The notes under the pieces were generated by a model that saw nothing but the letters and a program-made list of their open reading frames with translations, made no database searches and had not been told where the DNA came from. DNA of 64,000 nucleotides from an uncultured Prevotellaceae bacterium (GTDB lineage: Bacteria; Bacteroidota; Bacteroidia; Bacteroidales; Muribaculaceae): positions 1 to 64,000 of the forward strand of contig ONRP01000037.1 of the NCBI GenBank assembly GCA_900320245.1, read 5' to 3'. Both the position numbers and the translations under genes were made by a program. Positions 52,348 to 60,869 of this stretch are shown piece by piece. Within the stretch, counting starts at the first letter, position 1; the number at the start of each line of letters is the position of its first letter.

Positions 52348-53174
52348 ATGCAGACACCTAATTTTGACCAACTGCTGGAGGCTACTTGCCACTTTGGTCA
52401 CCTGAAACGCAAATGGAACCCCGCTATGGCGCCCTACATCTTCATGGAGCGTAACGGTATCCACATCATCGACTTATACAAGAAGAGGCAGCAAATGCTC
52501 TGAAGAACATTGCCAAAAGCGGCAAGCGCATTCTGTTTGTTGCCACCAAGAAGCAGGCCAAGGACGTGACCCGCGAGCGTGCCACTAGCGTTGATATGCC
52601 CTACGTGATCGAGCGTTGGCCCGGCGGTATGCTGACCAACTTCGCCACCATCCGCAAGGCTGTGAAGAAGATGGACTCCATCGACAAGATGGAAACCGAC
52701 GGCACCATGGACAACATGTCCAAGCGTGAGAAACTGCAGTTGAGCCGTCAGCGTGCAAAGTTGGAGAAGAACCTGGGTTCGATCAAGAACCTGAACCGTC
52801 TGCCCAGCGCACTGTTCGTGATCGACGTGCTCAAGGAGCATATCGCTGTTGCCGAGGCTAACCGCCTGGGTATCCCCGTGTTCGGTATCGTTGATACCAA
52901 CAGCGACCCCAGCAACGTTGACTTCGTCATCCCCGCCAACGACGACGCCAGCAAGTCAATCGACATCATCCTGGCTACCGTTTGCGAGGCCATCAAGGAA
53001 GGTCTCGAGGAGCGCAAGGTTGAGCAGATCGACAACAAGGATGCCGAGGCCGATGCCGAGGAGGTAAAAGAGGCTCCCAAGCGCAGGCGCATCCGTCGTC
53101 CCGCTGCTGCCGACGAGGCCCCCAAGGCTGACGAGGCTCCCGCTGCCGACGAGGCTCCCAAAGCAGAGGAATAA
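52348..53174 (+). pseudogene. rpsB: Small-subunit ribosomal protein uS2, disrupted by a short frameshifting deletion
   Basis: The frame from ATG 52348 reads as S2 ([20 protein letters not shown], then [10 protein letters not shown]) but turns to KRQQML and a stop at about 52501. The +1-shifted frame then resumes with [19 protein letters not shown] and runs to 53174, with WPGGMLTNFATIRKA and GIVDTNSDP. Around 52482 about 6 residues (a TxxKIE-like piece) are missing, about 19 bases, between AAGA words. The acidic and proline/alanine-rich C-terminal tail is a Bacteroidota-type extension. S2 is essential, so an assembly or consensus error is the likely cause. tsf follows 41 bases later, as in most bacteria. 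Confidence 0.88.
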
Positions 53175-53215
53175 TTCCCAACAATAACAACTAACCAAGT
53201 TTACAAAACAGAATT

Positions 53216-54211
53216 ATGGCTGTAACCATCAATGACATCAAGAAACTGCGCGACATGACCGGCGCAGGCTTGAGCGACTGCAAGAAGGCGCTCATCGAGA
53301 GCGACAACGACATCACCAAGGCTATGGAACTGATCCGCAAGCGCGGCCAGGCTATCGCCGCCAAGCGTGAAGACCGTCAGGCAGCACAGGGTATCGCTAT
53401 CGGTAAGACCGACGGCAAGTTCGCTGCTATCATCGCCCTCAAGTGTGAGACCGACTTCGTTGCCAAGAACGAGAAGTTTGTCAACCTCGCCAAGGCTATC
53501 CTGGACCTCGCTATGGCCCAGAAGCCCGCTAACCTCGACGCCCTCAATGCCCTCCAGATGGACGGCAAGGCTGTGAGCGAGCAGATCACCGCCCTGAGCG
53601 GTATCACCGGTGAGAAGATGGAGTTGGGCGCCTATGAGTGCCTGGATGCCCCCTCGACCGTTGTCTACAACCACTTCAATGGTATGCTGTCGGCTGCTGT
53701 TGCCTTCAACCAGGAGAACGTGGCCGAGGATGTTGCTAAGGCTATCGCCATGCAGGTTGCTTCGATGAACCCCATCAAGGCCACCCGCGAGCAGATTCCC
53801 CAGGAGACCATCGACGAGGAGTTGCGCATGGCTGTCGACAAGACCCGTGCCGAGCAGGTAAGCAAGGCTGTTGAGAACGCCCTGAAGAAGGCCGGTTACA
53901 ACCCCTACTACTGCGCTACCGAGGAGCACCGCGACGAGGCTATCCGCAAGGGTTACATGACCGAGGAGCAGGTTGCTGCCGCCCTGAAACTCATGGACGA
54001 GACCGCCAAGCAGAAGGAGGCCAACATGCCCGAGCAGATGATTCAGAACATCGCCCAGGGTCGCCTGAACAAGTTCTATCAGGAGAACGTGCTGATGGAG
54101 CAGGTTTACGAGGCTGGTGAGAACAAGGAGACTGTTGCACAGTTCCTGGCTGCCGCCGACAAGGACCTGAAGGCCATCGACCTGAAGCGCGTCAACCTCA
54201 ATGTAGACTAA
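53216..54211 (+). CDS. tsf: Elongation factor Ts
   Basis: A 331-residue EF-Ts, the guanine-nucleotide exchange factor of EF-Tu. It starts MAVTINDIKKLRDMTGAGLSDCKKAL (the N-terminal UBA-like domain and the TGAG contact). It contains the TDFVAKN core motif, which inserts next to the EF-Tu nucleotide site, and then an extended dimerisation region. The length is somewhat above the E. coli protein and normal for Bacteroidales. A strong terminator follows. Confidence 0.98.
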   Translation: MAVTINDIKKLRDMTGAGLSDCKKALIESDNDITKAMELIRKRGQAIAAKREDRQAAQGIAIGKTDGKFAAIIALKCETDFVAKNEKFVNLAKAILDLAMAQKPANLDALNALQMDGKAVSEQITALSGITGEKMELGAYECLDAPSTVVYNHFNGMLSAAVAFNQENVAEDVAKAIAMQVASMNPIKATREQIPQETIDEELRMAVDKTRAEQVSKAVENALKKAGYNPYYCATEEHRDEAIRKGYMTEEQVAAALKLMDETAKQKEANMPEQMIQNIAQGRLNKFYQENVLMEQVYEAGENKETVAQFLAAADKDLKAIDLKRVNLNVD

Positions 54212-54235
54212 TTTCTCATTCGAGATACATTCTGC

Positions 54236-54274
54236 ATGAGTGCCAGCGGCCCAGCCGTTGGCACTCATTTTTTC
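54236..54274 (+). terminator. tsf terminator
   Basis: A 15-base stem starting ATGAGTGCCAGCGGC with loop CCA and one G-U pair, followed by TTTTTTC. It is 24 bases after the tsf stop. Confidence 0.92.
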
Positions 54275-54318
54275 TCTCACATTTTCAGGCAATTCCGCTT
54301 TTTCTTGTCGAAAAAGTG

Positions 54319-54348
54319 TTGTCCATTGGAAAAAAAGCAGTATCTTTG
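54319..54348 (+). promoter_or_regulatory. Promoter of rplY
   Basis: TTG at 54319-54321, 19 bases, TATCTTTG at 54341-54348. The leader to ATG 54447 is about 90 bases and contains a TTTCC / GGGAAA hairpin and U-rich runs. Confidence 0.7.
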
Positions 54349-54446
54349 CCGCGCTTTTTTGAAGTTTCCAGTGTGATGGGAAATTAAAGGAAGCGTTTTT
54401 TTACGTAACAATCACTTTAATTTTGAGTAACACAAACAATTAAACA

Positions 54447-55151
54447 ATGAAGACTTTTCAATTGAACGCAGAGGCTCGTACCGACCTCGGCAAGAAGGCC
54501 GCTAAGGCCCTCCGCAAGGAGAACAAGATTCCCGTTGTCCTGAATGGTGGCAAACTCGTCGAACTCGACAAGGACGGTAACTACAGCGGCAAGTTGCTCG
54601 CTGGTGAGAAGGTCGTGCCCATTGGCCGTGATGGCAAGGGTATCATCACCACCGACCTGGTAGTAAACTTCGCCGACGTGCGCAAACTCATCTACAGCAC
54701 CGACGTGTATGTAATCGACCTGACCTACGACGGCCAGACCCGCAAGGCTGTCCTGAAGGACCTTCAGTTCCACCCCGTTAGCGACGCTGTTCTTCACATG
54801 GACCTGCTTGAGGTCAGCGAGGACAAGCCCGTCGTTGTTGAGATTCCTGTTCACCTCGAGGGTCACGCTGTCGGTGTAAAGGCCGGTGGTAAACTGTACC
54901 TGAGCATGAAGAAGGTGAAGGTTAAAGGTCTGTACAAGGACATTCCCGAGACCATCATCCTCAACGTTGACACTCTGGAGATCGGCAAGGCCATCAAGGT
55001 TCGTGACTGCCACTTCGACAACTACGAGTTGGTTAACGCCAAGGATCTCGTTATCTGTGGTGTTCGCACTACCCGTGCTGCTGCCAACGCTGTTGCTGAG
55101 GGCGAAGAGGGCGACGAGGCTGCTGAAGGCGAGGCTAACGCTGCCGAGTAA
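54447..55151 (+). CDS. rplY: Large-subunit ribosomal protein bL25 (CTC/TL5 type)
   Basis: A 234-residue two-domain L25/CTC protein. The N-terminal 5S-rRNA-binding domain ([22 protein letters not shown]) is followed by the TL5-type beta domain ([24 protein letters not shown]) and an acidic tail rich in E, G and A. It has its own promoter and is followed after 50 bases by pth, a common pairing. Confidence 0.93.
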   Translation: MKTFQLNAEARTDLGKKAAKALRKENKIPVVLNGGKLVELDKDGNYSGKLLAGEKVVPIGRDGKGIITTDLVVNFADVRKLIYSTDVYVIDLTYDGQTRKAVLKDLQFHPVSDAVLHMDLLEVSEDKPVVVEIPVHLEGHAVGVKAGGKLYLSMKKVKVKGLYKDIPETIILNVDTLEIGKAIKVRDCHFDNYELVNAKDLVICGVRTTRAAANAVAEGEEGDEAAEGEANAAE

Positions 55152-55201
55152 TCTTGACGCTGATAACGGCCTGTGCCGTTGTCTATCAATCCCAAAAACC
55201 T

Positions 55202-55765
55202 ATGAAATATCTTATTGTCGGTTTGGGGAACATTGGTGCCGAGTACCAGGGGACCCGCCACAACATAGGCTTCACAATATTGGATGCTCTCGCCGAGGCA
55301 TCCAATATTGTTTATAGCACGCAACGCTATGGTGCTGTGGCCGAGATGCGGCTCAAGAACCAGCAACTCGTGCTCCTGAAGCCGTCGACCTATATGAACC
55401 TGAGCGGCGAGGCTGTGCGCTACTGGATGATCAAGGAGAAAATCGACCTCGACCATCTGCTGGTCATCGTCGACGACATCGCGCTGCCCTTTGGCCAGAT
55501 ACGCATCCGTCCCAAGGGTGCCGATGGCGGCCACAACGGGCTGAAGAGCATCAACGACCTGCTGGGCAGCCAGCAGTGGGCGCGGCTGCGTTTCGGCATC
55601 GGCAACGATTTCCCGCCGGGTGCACAGGTCGACTACGTGCTGGGCTACCCCACCCCCGAGGAACTCGCTATCCTGCCCGAGCGCGCCAAAGTGGCTATCG
55701 ATGCCATCAAGGCCTTCTGTCTGTCGGGCGTGACGTTCGCGATGAACAACTACAATAACAAGTGA
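55202..55765 (+). CDS. pth: Peptidyl-tRNA hydrolase
   Basis: From ATG 55202 the protein has 187 residues, the usual size. It frees tRNA from dropped peptidyl-tRNA. Motifs are [13 protein letters not shown] (Asn10), RHNIGF with the catalytic His20, [19 protein letters not shown] and GGHNGLKSI. The 16 in-frame codons before it have no ATG near a signal and are rejected. Confidence 0.97.
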   Translation: MKYLIVGLGNIGAEYQGTRHNIGFTILDALAEASNIVYSTQRYGAVAEMRLKNQQLVLLKPSTYMNLSGEAVRYWMIKEKIDLDHLLVIVDDIALPFGQIRIRPKGADGGHNGLKSINDLLGSQQWARLRFGIGNDFPPGAQVDYVLGYPTPEELAILPERAKVAIDAIKAFCLSGVTFAMNNYNNK

Positions 55766-55780
55766 TGCGGGCGAGCCCGC

Positions 55781-55810
55781 AGTTTAGGGTTGAGGGTTTA
55801 GAGTTTAGAG
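55781..55810. repeat. Four-copy heptad repeat between pth and hslR
   Basis: AGTTTAG, GGTTGAG, GGTTTAG, AGTTTAG in tandem, preceded by the GC-rich GCGGGCGAGCCCGC. The layout, a GC palindrome then heptads, matches the elements at 31019 and 40320. Confidence 0.7.
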
Positions 55811-55816
55811 AATGGT

Positions 55817-56350
55817 ATGAAGGAAGTAAGAATCGACAAGTGGCTCTGGGCCACCCGCGTGTTCAAGACGCGCACCATCGCCACCACGGCGTGCAAACTG
55901 GGACGCGTCACCATCGGCGGTATGCCCGTCAAGCCGTCACACGGCATCAAGGTGGGCGACCGCATCGACGTGCGCAAGCCGCCGGTGACCTACTCGTTTG
56001 AGGTCATCGCGTTGCTGAACAACCGCGTCGGCGCCAAACTGGTGCCTCAATACCTCAAGAATGTCACCAGCGCCGACCAGTTGAGGCTGCTCGAGATGGT
56101 GAAAATCGACGGGTTTGTCAACCGCCAGAGGGGCCTGGGCCGTCCGACCAAGAAGGAAGGCCGCGAGTTGCAGGAGTTCACCGACGACGCCTTCTTCGGC
56201 TTTGACGAGCCGACGGGCATTGCATCGCCTGCGCTGGACGACGCCTTTGACTGGGACGAGGAGGAGAATCCCCTGTGGACCCAAGAGGATGAGGACCGCC
56301 TGAACAAGGATATCGAACGCCAGCGGCGCGAGAAGGAAGGCGGAGAATAA
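55817..56350 (+). CDS. hslR: S4-domain RNA-binding protein, Hsp15 family
   Basis: A 177-residue protein with an N-terminal S4 domain (RIDKWLWATRVFKTRTIATTAC, then GRVTIGG and KVGDRIDV). The C-terminal part is basic then acidic, with GRPTKKEGREL. Hsp15 binds stalled 50S subunits carrying peptidyl-tRNA, which fits its place after pth. The long acidic tail is common in Bacteroidota members. Confidence 0.88.
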   Translation: MKEVRIDKWLWATRVFKTRTIATTACKLGRVTIGGMPVKPSHGIKVGDRIDVRKPPVTYSFEVIALLNNRVGAKLVPQYLKNVTSADQLRLLEMVKIDGFVNRQRGLGRPTKKEGRELQEFTDDAFFGFDEPTGIASPALDDAFDWDEEENPLWTQEDEDRLNKDIERQRREKEGGE

Positions 56351-56376
56351 ACCGTTAAGCCTCAGAGTAATAACAT

Positions 56377-56418
56377 AACATCCCGGCAATCCGTGTGGAC
56401 TGTCGGGATGTTGTTTTT
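56377..56418. terminator. Terminator between convergent hslR and the AddB-like gene
   Basis: Stem AACATCCCG / CGGGATGTT with a loop of 18 bases, followed by GTTTTTG on the plus strand. Confidence 0.7.
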
Positions 56419-56434
56419 GTGTTGGATAGGCGCC

Positions 56435-59400
56435 TTAATAATAGGACTCCTTGACCGAACGGCGGCAGAAGTCGATGAACCGGCAGTAGTTGCAATGCTT
56501 GGAGCCCTCGTGAGCCTGCCCGTAACCGTCCTCAAAGATGGCACGGATGACGTCGCCGATGATGGTCGAGAACTGCTTCACCACCTCGTTATCCATTGAG
56601 AATACAAACTGCTCCTTGCCCATCTTCACCCCGCTGGAGTCCATCGAGGTGATTTTATAGATTACCGGGATGACTTTGTCAACCTTAGGATGCTTGAGCA
56701 GATAAGCGTAACAGTACAGGAACAACTGCAGGATGGCCTTGCAACGCGGATTGCTGGTGTCGTCCTTGTGCGGGTTGAACAGGTCGTCGATTTTGGTGAA
56801 GGACGTGGGGTCCTTGCCGGTCTTGTAGTCCACGATGCGCACGGTGCCGTCGGCAAGGCGGTCGATGCGGTCGGGCATATAGGTGAAGTTGAAGGTGTGC
56901 CCGCCGATTTCCATGTCGGGCAATTCATGCCGCGTCTCGCATTCAAGCACCGTGAAGGGCGACTGGTTGCTGTCACCGATGAGCCTCAGGTCATAATCCA
57001 GGACAAAACCCACATAACTCATGATGGTCTCGACCAGCATCAGGGCCTCGCCCGTGAGCGGCCGGGTGTCGGTCTTCAGTTTATCTTCGCTGATGTGGAG
57101 GTAGTGCTTCTTGATGTAGTACTCGACGGTGGACTGCAACTTTTTATTCTTGAAATACCTGATTTCGTCGGCCGTGAAGGTGTGGCCATCCTTCTCTTCG
57201 GGCTTGACCTGGTAGCAGGTCTTGAGCACGTCATGGATGATGGTGCCAAAGGTGCCGTAGTCCATAAAATCGCTCACTTCGTTGTCGTCATTCAAGCCCT
57301 GCACATAGCGCAGATAGAACGACAACGGGCAGTTGATGTACTTGTTGATGGCACTGGCCGAGAGGAACCACTTGTCGGCCCACTCGTGGTGCCGCAGATA
57401 CATGGCGGTGACCTCCTCGCGGCCCGGATTGGGCGCCGTGATGTCGATGGGTGATGAGGTCTGGATGCCTACATTCATCTCGACATGCTCGGGACGCCAG
57501 CCATAGATCTTCTCCAGTTGGTCAATATAGCGGGAGGGCTCGTTGGCATTGCCGTTGCGCATACCGGAATCATAGACCAGCGTCACGTGGCTGGCACGGT
57601 TGAGCAGGCGATAGAAGTTGAACGCCATGATGGCCTCCTGCTGCTCGGTGGTAGACATACCGAAAGCCCGTCTCATGTAGTTGGGAATGAACGAGTTGAT
57701 GCCGCGCCGACGGGGCAACACCCGCTCGTTGACCGACAGCATCACCACTTTGTCAAAGTCCAGGTTGCGCGTCTCGAGCAAGCCCATGACCTGCATACCC
57801 TGCAACGGTTCGCCGGTGAACGGCACGACGGCCGAGGAGCACAGGCGGTCGATCAGGTAGAACGTCGTGGTCGGTGAGATGACCCGCTGGCACTGGGCCA
57901 GTGATTCCTTGATTTGTCCCAGCACATCCATATACATGACCAGGAACGCGTGCTGCAAGGGTAGCGTCACGCCATCGGCGGCTTCTTGGGGCACATCGCC
58001 TTCGTCCTCATCTTCATCGGCGGGTTTCATCTTGTCCAGCAACTTGTTGCAGAAAGCCATCAGTTGGTCGATATAACCCGCTCGAGCGTCTTGCTCATTG
58101 CCGGATTGGTGGCTGTCCATCGCCGGCGTGAACAAGTCGCCGAATTCCAGGCCTGTCAACTCGTCGGCCGGAACCCTGAAGCGGTTGGTCCGGGCCAGTT
58201 CTACGCTCTTAGCCAGCGCCTCGTCGGTGAAGTAGGTCTTGATTAACGGGTGGGACAGGATGTTATTGACGTCTTCCCGGTAATAGGTCCATTTTTCGTG
58301 TTCAGTGCCGGCCTGATGGTGCAAGCGCGCCACGATGTGCATGAGCGAAACGATGCCCGAACTGCGCAGGGGGTAGCCGAGCGTGATGTTCAATCGCGTC
58401 ACGTCGCTCACCGAGTGCAGCAGCGGCACCAGCAGGTTCTCGTCGGGCAAAACAATGGCCGTATCGATGCCCGGAGACATGTTGCCTCCGGTCATCCTTG
58501 CCACCTCGTCAAAGGCCAGTTTGGCCTGCCCCACAGCCGAGGGCACCGATACCACGCGCAATTCGGGAGCACCGTCGCCGAGGGGTTCCAACGGCATAGC
58601 GCCAAATCGCTTGCAGTAGCCGCTAATGAGCAGTGCACCAGGGTCTTGCGGCGCCTTCTCGAGCAATGCCGGCAAGCCCGCATTGTCCCACCAGAAGTCG
58701 GCCAGCCCCACCCTCTTGAAGTGGTCAAAAAGCCGCACCTCGGCAGCCGACAGGACACCGAATCCGACGAACACCAGGCGGCTGTAGGGCACCTGCTCGG
58801 GCGGATTCTCGGCCACAGACTTCAGTTGCATACCCGAAGACGCGATTCCCTTGTCATTCAACAATTTATGGTATAGTTCATAGATGTGCGGCAGGGCATT
58901 CCACAAACTCACGAATTCTCTCTTCACCGCATCGTCACGGCCTGGATCGGGCTTGCCGGAGCCCCGTTCGTTGGCCTTATCGAGGCGTTGCTGCCACAGG
59001 TTGGCCTCGACGCTGGTGTCAAAGAAGGCAGTGAACAGGCTGTTGCCGAAGATGCGCTCCACCTTGTCCTTGACATCGGCCGACAGGTAGTTGCTGCTCA
59101 GGCTGTGCAGGTCGTCCAGATTGGTATAGATGGCTTGGGCATCGGCCAGCGACTTGTCGATGTCGTTGAAGTCGCTGATGATGAGTTGGGCCCAATAGAT
59201 GAACCTGTCGAACTCCTGCGCATTGTCGCCCATGGCCTGGCAATAGGCCTCATACAGGGTGAATATCAGTTCGATATCGGTCGCAGCAACCATTGCAGTC
59301 AACCGGGTGACCAGGTCGTTGATAGTCGTGACACACGGCAACAGGTGGGGACGGCAGTGCCTGCTGTGCACGTCGGCAGCGACAAGTTCTTTCTTCAGAT

Positions 59401-59509
59401 AGTCGGTGAAAAACTGCCCGCTGCGGCGGTTGGGAAAGACAAAACAGTAGTCCTCAAGGCCTTCGACATCAAGATAATGCCGTGTAACTTGTTTCAGGAA
59501 TGGGGTCAT
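56435..59509 (-). CDS. AddB-like recombination nuclease (PD-(D/E)XK)
   Basis: A 1024-residue protein with an inactivated helicase-like body (FVFPNRRSGQFF near the start, then VMLSVNERVLPRR) and a C-terminal PD-(D/E)XK nuclease with DRIDRLADGTVRIVDYKTGK. Cysteines fit an AddB iron-sulphur cluster: one in INKYINCPLSFYLRYV before the nuclease and CNYCRFIDFC at the end. AddB works with the AddA helicase-nuclease to resect double-strand breaks. addA is commonly adjacent in this phylum but is not seen here; holB is upstream instead. Gene order is holB then this gene, 41 bases apart. Confidence 0.82.
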   Translation of the reverse strand: MTPFLKQVTRHYLDVEGLEDYCFVFPNRRSGQFFTDYLKKELVAADVHSRHCRPHLLPCVTTINDLVTRLTAMVAATDIELIFTLYEAYCQAMGDNAQEFDRFIYWAQLIISDFNDIDKSLADAQAIYTNLDDLHSLSSNYLSADVKDKVERIFGNSLFTAFFDTSVEANLWQQRLDKANERGSGKPDPGRDDAVKREFVSLWNALPHIYELYHKLLNDKGIASSGMQLKSVAENPPEQVPYSRLVFVGFGVLSAAEVRLFDHFKRVGLADFWWDNAGLPALLEKAPQDPGALLISGYCKRFGAMPLEPLGDGAPELRVVSVPSAVGQAKLAFDEVARMTGGNMSPGIDTAIVLPDENLLVPLLHSVSDVTRLNITLGYPLRSSGIVSLMHIVARLHHQAGTEHEKWTYYREDVNNILSHPLIKTYFTDEALAKSVELARTNRFRVPADELTGLEFGDLFTPAMDSHQSGNEQDARAGYIDQLMAFCNKLLDKMKPADEDEDEGDVPQEAADGVTLPLQHAFLVMYMDVLGQIKESLAQCQRVISPTTTFYLIDRLCSSAVVPFTGEPLQGMQVMGLLETRNLDFDKVVMLSVNERVLPRRRGINSFIPNYMRRAFGMSTTEQQEAIMAFNFYRLLNRASHVTLVYDSGMRNGNANEPSRYIDQLEKIYGWRPEHVEMNVGIQTSSPIDITAPNPGREEVTAMYLRHHEWADKWFLSASAINKYINCPLSFYLRYVQGLNDDNEVSDFMDYGTFGTIIHDVLKTCYQVKPEEKDGHTFTADEIRYFKNKKLQSTVEYYIKKHYLHISEDKLKTDTRPLTGEALMLVETIMSYVGFVLDYDLRLIGDSNQSPFTVLECETRHELPDMEIGGHTFNFTYMPDRIDRLADGTVRIVDYKTGKDPTSFTKIDDLFNPHKDDTSNPRCKAILQLFLYCYAYLLKHPKVDKVIPVIYKITSMDSSGVKMGKEQFVFSMDNEVVKQFSTIIGDVIRAIFEDGYGQAHEGSKHCNYCRFIDFCRRSVKESYY

Positions 59510-59550
59510 AGTATAGCGTTTATTGTAGTTCTGACGTGTGGGTGGGATGG

Positions 59551-60687
59551 CTACCTACGGATGAGGATTGACAGGCGGATGGTGAGGTCGAACAGGATGA
59601 GTTTGCCGTTGCCGTTGCCGGCAATGTCGGCGCTCGCACGCTCCAGTTCGGCGACGATACCCTCCACGTTGCGCTCGTTGATAAACGGCGAGAAACGCGT
59701 CGAGAAAGCCTCCTCCTCGCGCGTGAGGTAGTTGAGTGCCGGGTTGTGCAGGTTGTAGATGAAGTTCTCGCGCACCTGGCGCACGGCATAGTCCAGAAAA
59801 CGGCGCTCCTTCTCTCGCTTCATGTCGGCGATGACCTCGCTCCACGCCTTGAGTTTGCCCAGGTCGTGCTGGTAGGACAGGCGCATCAACTCGATGAAAC
59901 GCTCGCGGAACTCATGGAATTCGCTCCCCGTCTGCACCATGCGCTCGGCCATCGTGACGTTGCCGTCGGCCGGGGCGGCCAGGGCCAGGGCGTCCTGCAT
60001 GTCCATGCCATAGCGGTCGGCCAGATACTGTGCAATCATCGGTGTCGAGGGCTTGCGCAACTCGATGCGCTGGCAGCGCGACAGTATGGTGCCCAGGATG
60101 CCCTTCTCGTTGTCGCTCACGAGGATGAACTTGCAGTCGTCATAGGGCTCCTCGATGAGTTTGAGCAACTTGTTGGCGGCCTCGTCCTTGAGTTTCTCGG
60201 GCAGCCACATGATCAGGACCTTGTATTTGGCCGTGTAGGCGCTCAGCGTCATCTTGCGCATGATGCTGTCGGCCTCGCGCACAAAAATCTGCGGCTGTGC
60301 ATTGTCGTTCTTGAGCAGCGTGAGCCAAGCCTGATAGTCCTCGACCGGATACTGCGACACAAACTCCCGCCACTCGTCGATATAATCGCCGGCTTCACAG
60401 GAGTTGTTGCTGTTGCTGTCGCTCTTACGGTTGGTGAACGGATAGGAAAAATGGGTGTCGACCTGGTTGAAGGTCTGATGCTGACGGCACATCGGGCACA
60501 CACCGCACGAGTCGCCGTCCACATGGTTGCGGCAGTGCAGATACTGGGCCGCCGCCATCGCCAGTCCCAACTTGGGCACACCGGGCTCGCCATAGAGCAG
60601 CAGGGCATGCGGCAAGCGGTCGGCATCAATCATCTGCCGGATTTGCGCAATGGCCTGCTCGTTGCCTAAAACTTCGCTGAATTTCAT
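59551..60687 (-). CDS. holB: DNA polymerase III delta' subunit (clamp loader)
   Basis: From ATG 60687 (MKFSEVLGNEQAIAQI) the protein has 378 residues. It has a degenerate P-loop (GEPGVPKLG), expected as delta' does not hydrolyse ATP, a zinc-binding set of Cys around CGVCPMC, and the AAA+ region with NKLLKLIEEP and SRCQRIELR (the SRC motif of clamp loaders). It opens the clamp together with DnaX and HolA. The 21 codons further upstream cross the likely promoter. Confidence 0.92.
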   Translation of the reverse strand: MKFSEVLGNEQAIAQIRQMIDADRLPHALLLYGEPGVPKLGLAMAAAQYLHCRNHVDGDSCGVCPMCRQHQTFNQVDTHFSYPFTNRKSDSNSNNSCEAGDYIDEWREFVSQYPVEDYQAWLTLLKNDNAQPQIFVREADSIMRKMTLSAYTAKYKVLIMWLPEKLKDEAANKLLKLIEEPYDDCKFILVSDNEKGILGTILSRCQRIELRKPSTPMIAQYLADRYGMDMQDALALAAPADGNVTMAERMVQTGSEFHEFRERFIELMRLSYQHDLGKLKAWSEVIADMKREKERRFLDYAVRQVRENFIYNLHNPALNYLTREEEAFSTRFSPFINERNVEGIVAELERASADIAGNGNGKLILFDLTIRLSILIRR

Positions 60688-60800
60688 GTTTTTCTCGTTT
60701 TTCGGAGTGTAAAGATACAACTTTTTCGCCACACTACCTAACATCGGCACAAAAAAGAGTTTTTCAAGATGAGATTGCTTTTAATCCCAACAATTTTCAT

Positions 60801-60808
60801 TACTTTTG
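60801..60808 (+). promoter_or_regulatory. -7 box for the hsdM operon
   Basis: TACTTTTG, 61 bases before ATG 60870, with a TTG at 60775-60777 (23-base gap, slightly long). Confidence 0.45.
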
Positions 60809-60869
60809 CCTTGTTAACCTCTTCTCATGTGAGAGAATATGTTAATTCAACCTTTGAACCTTATGTAGT

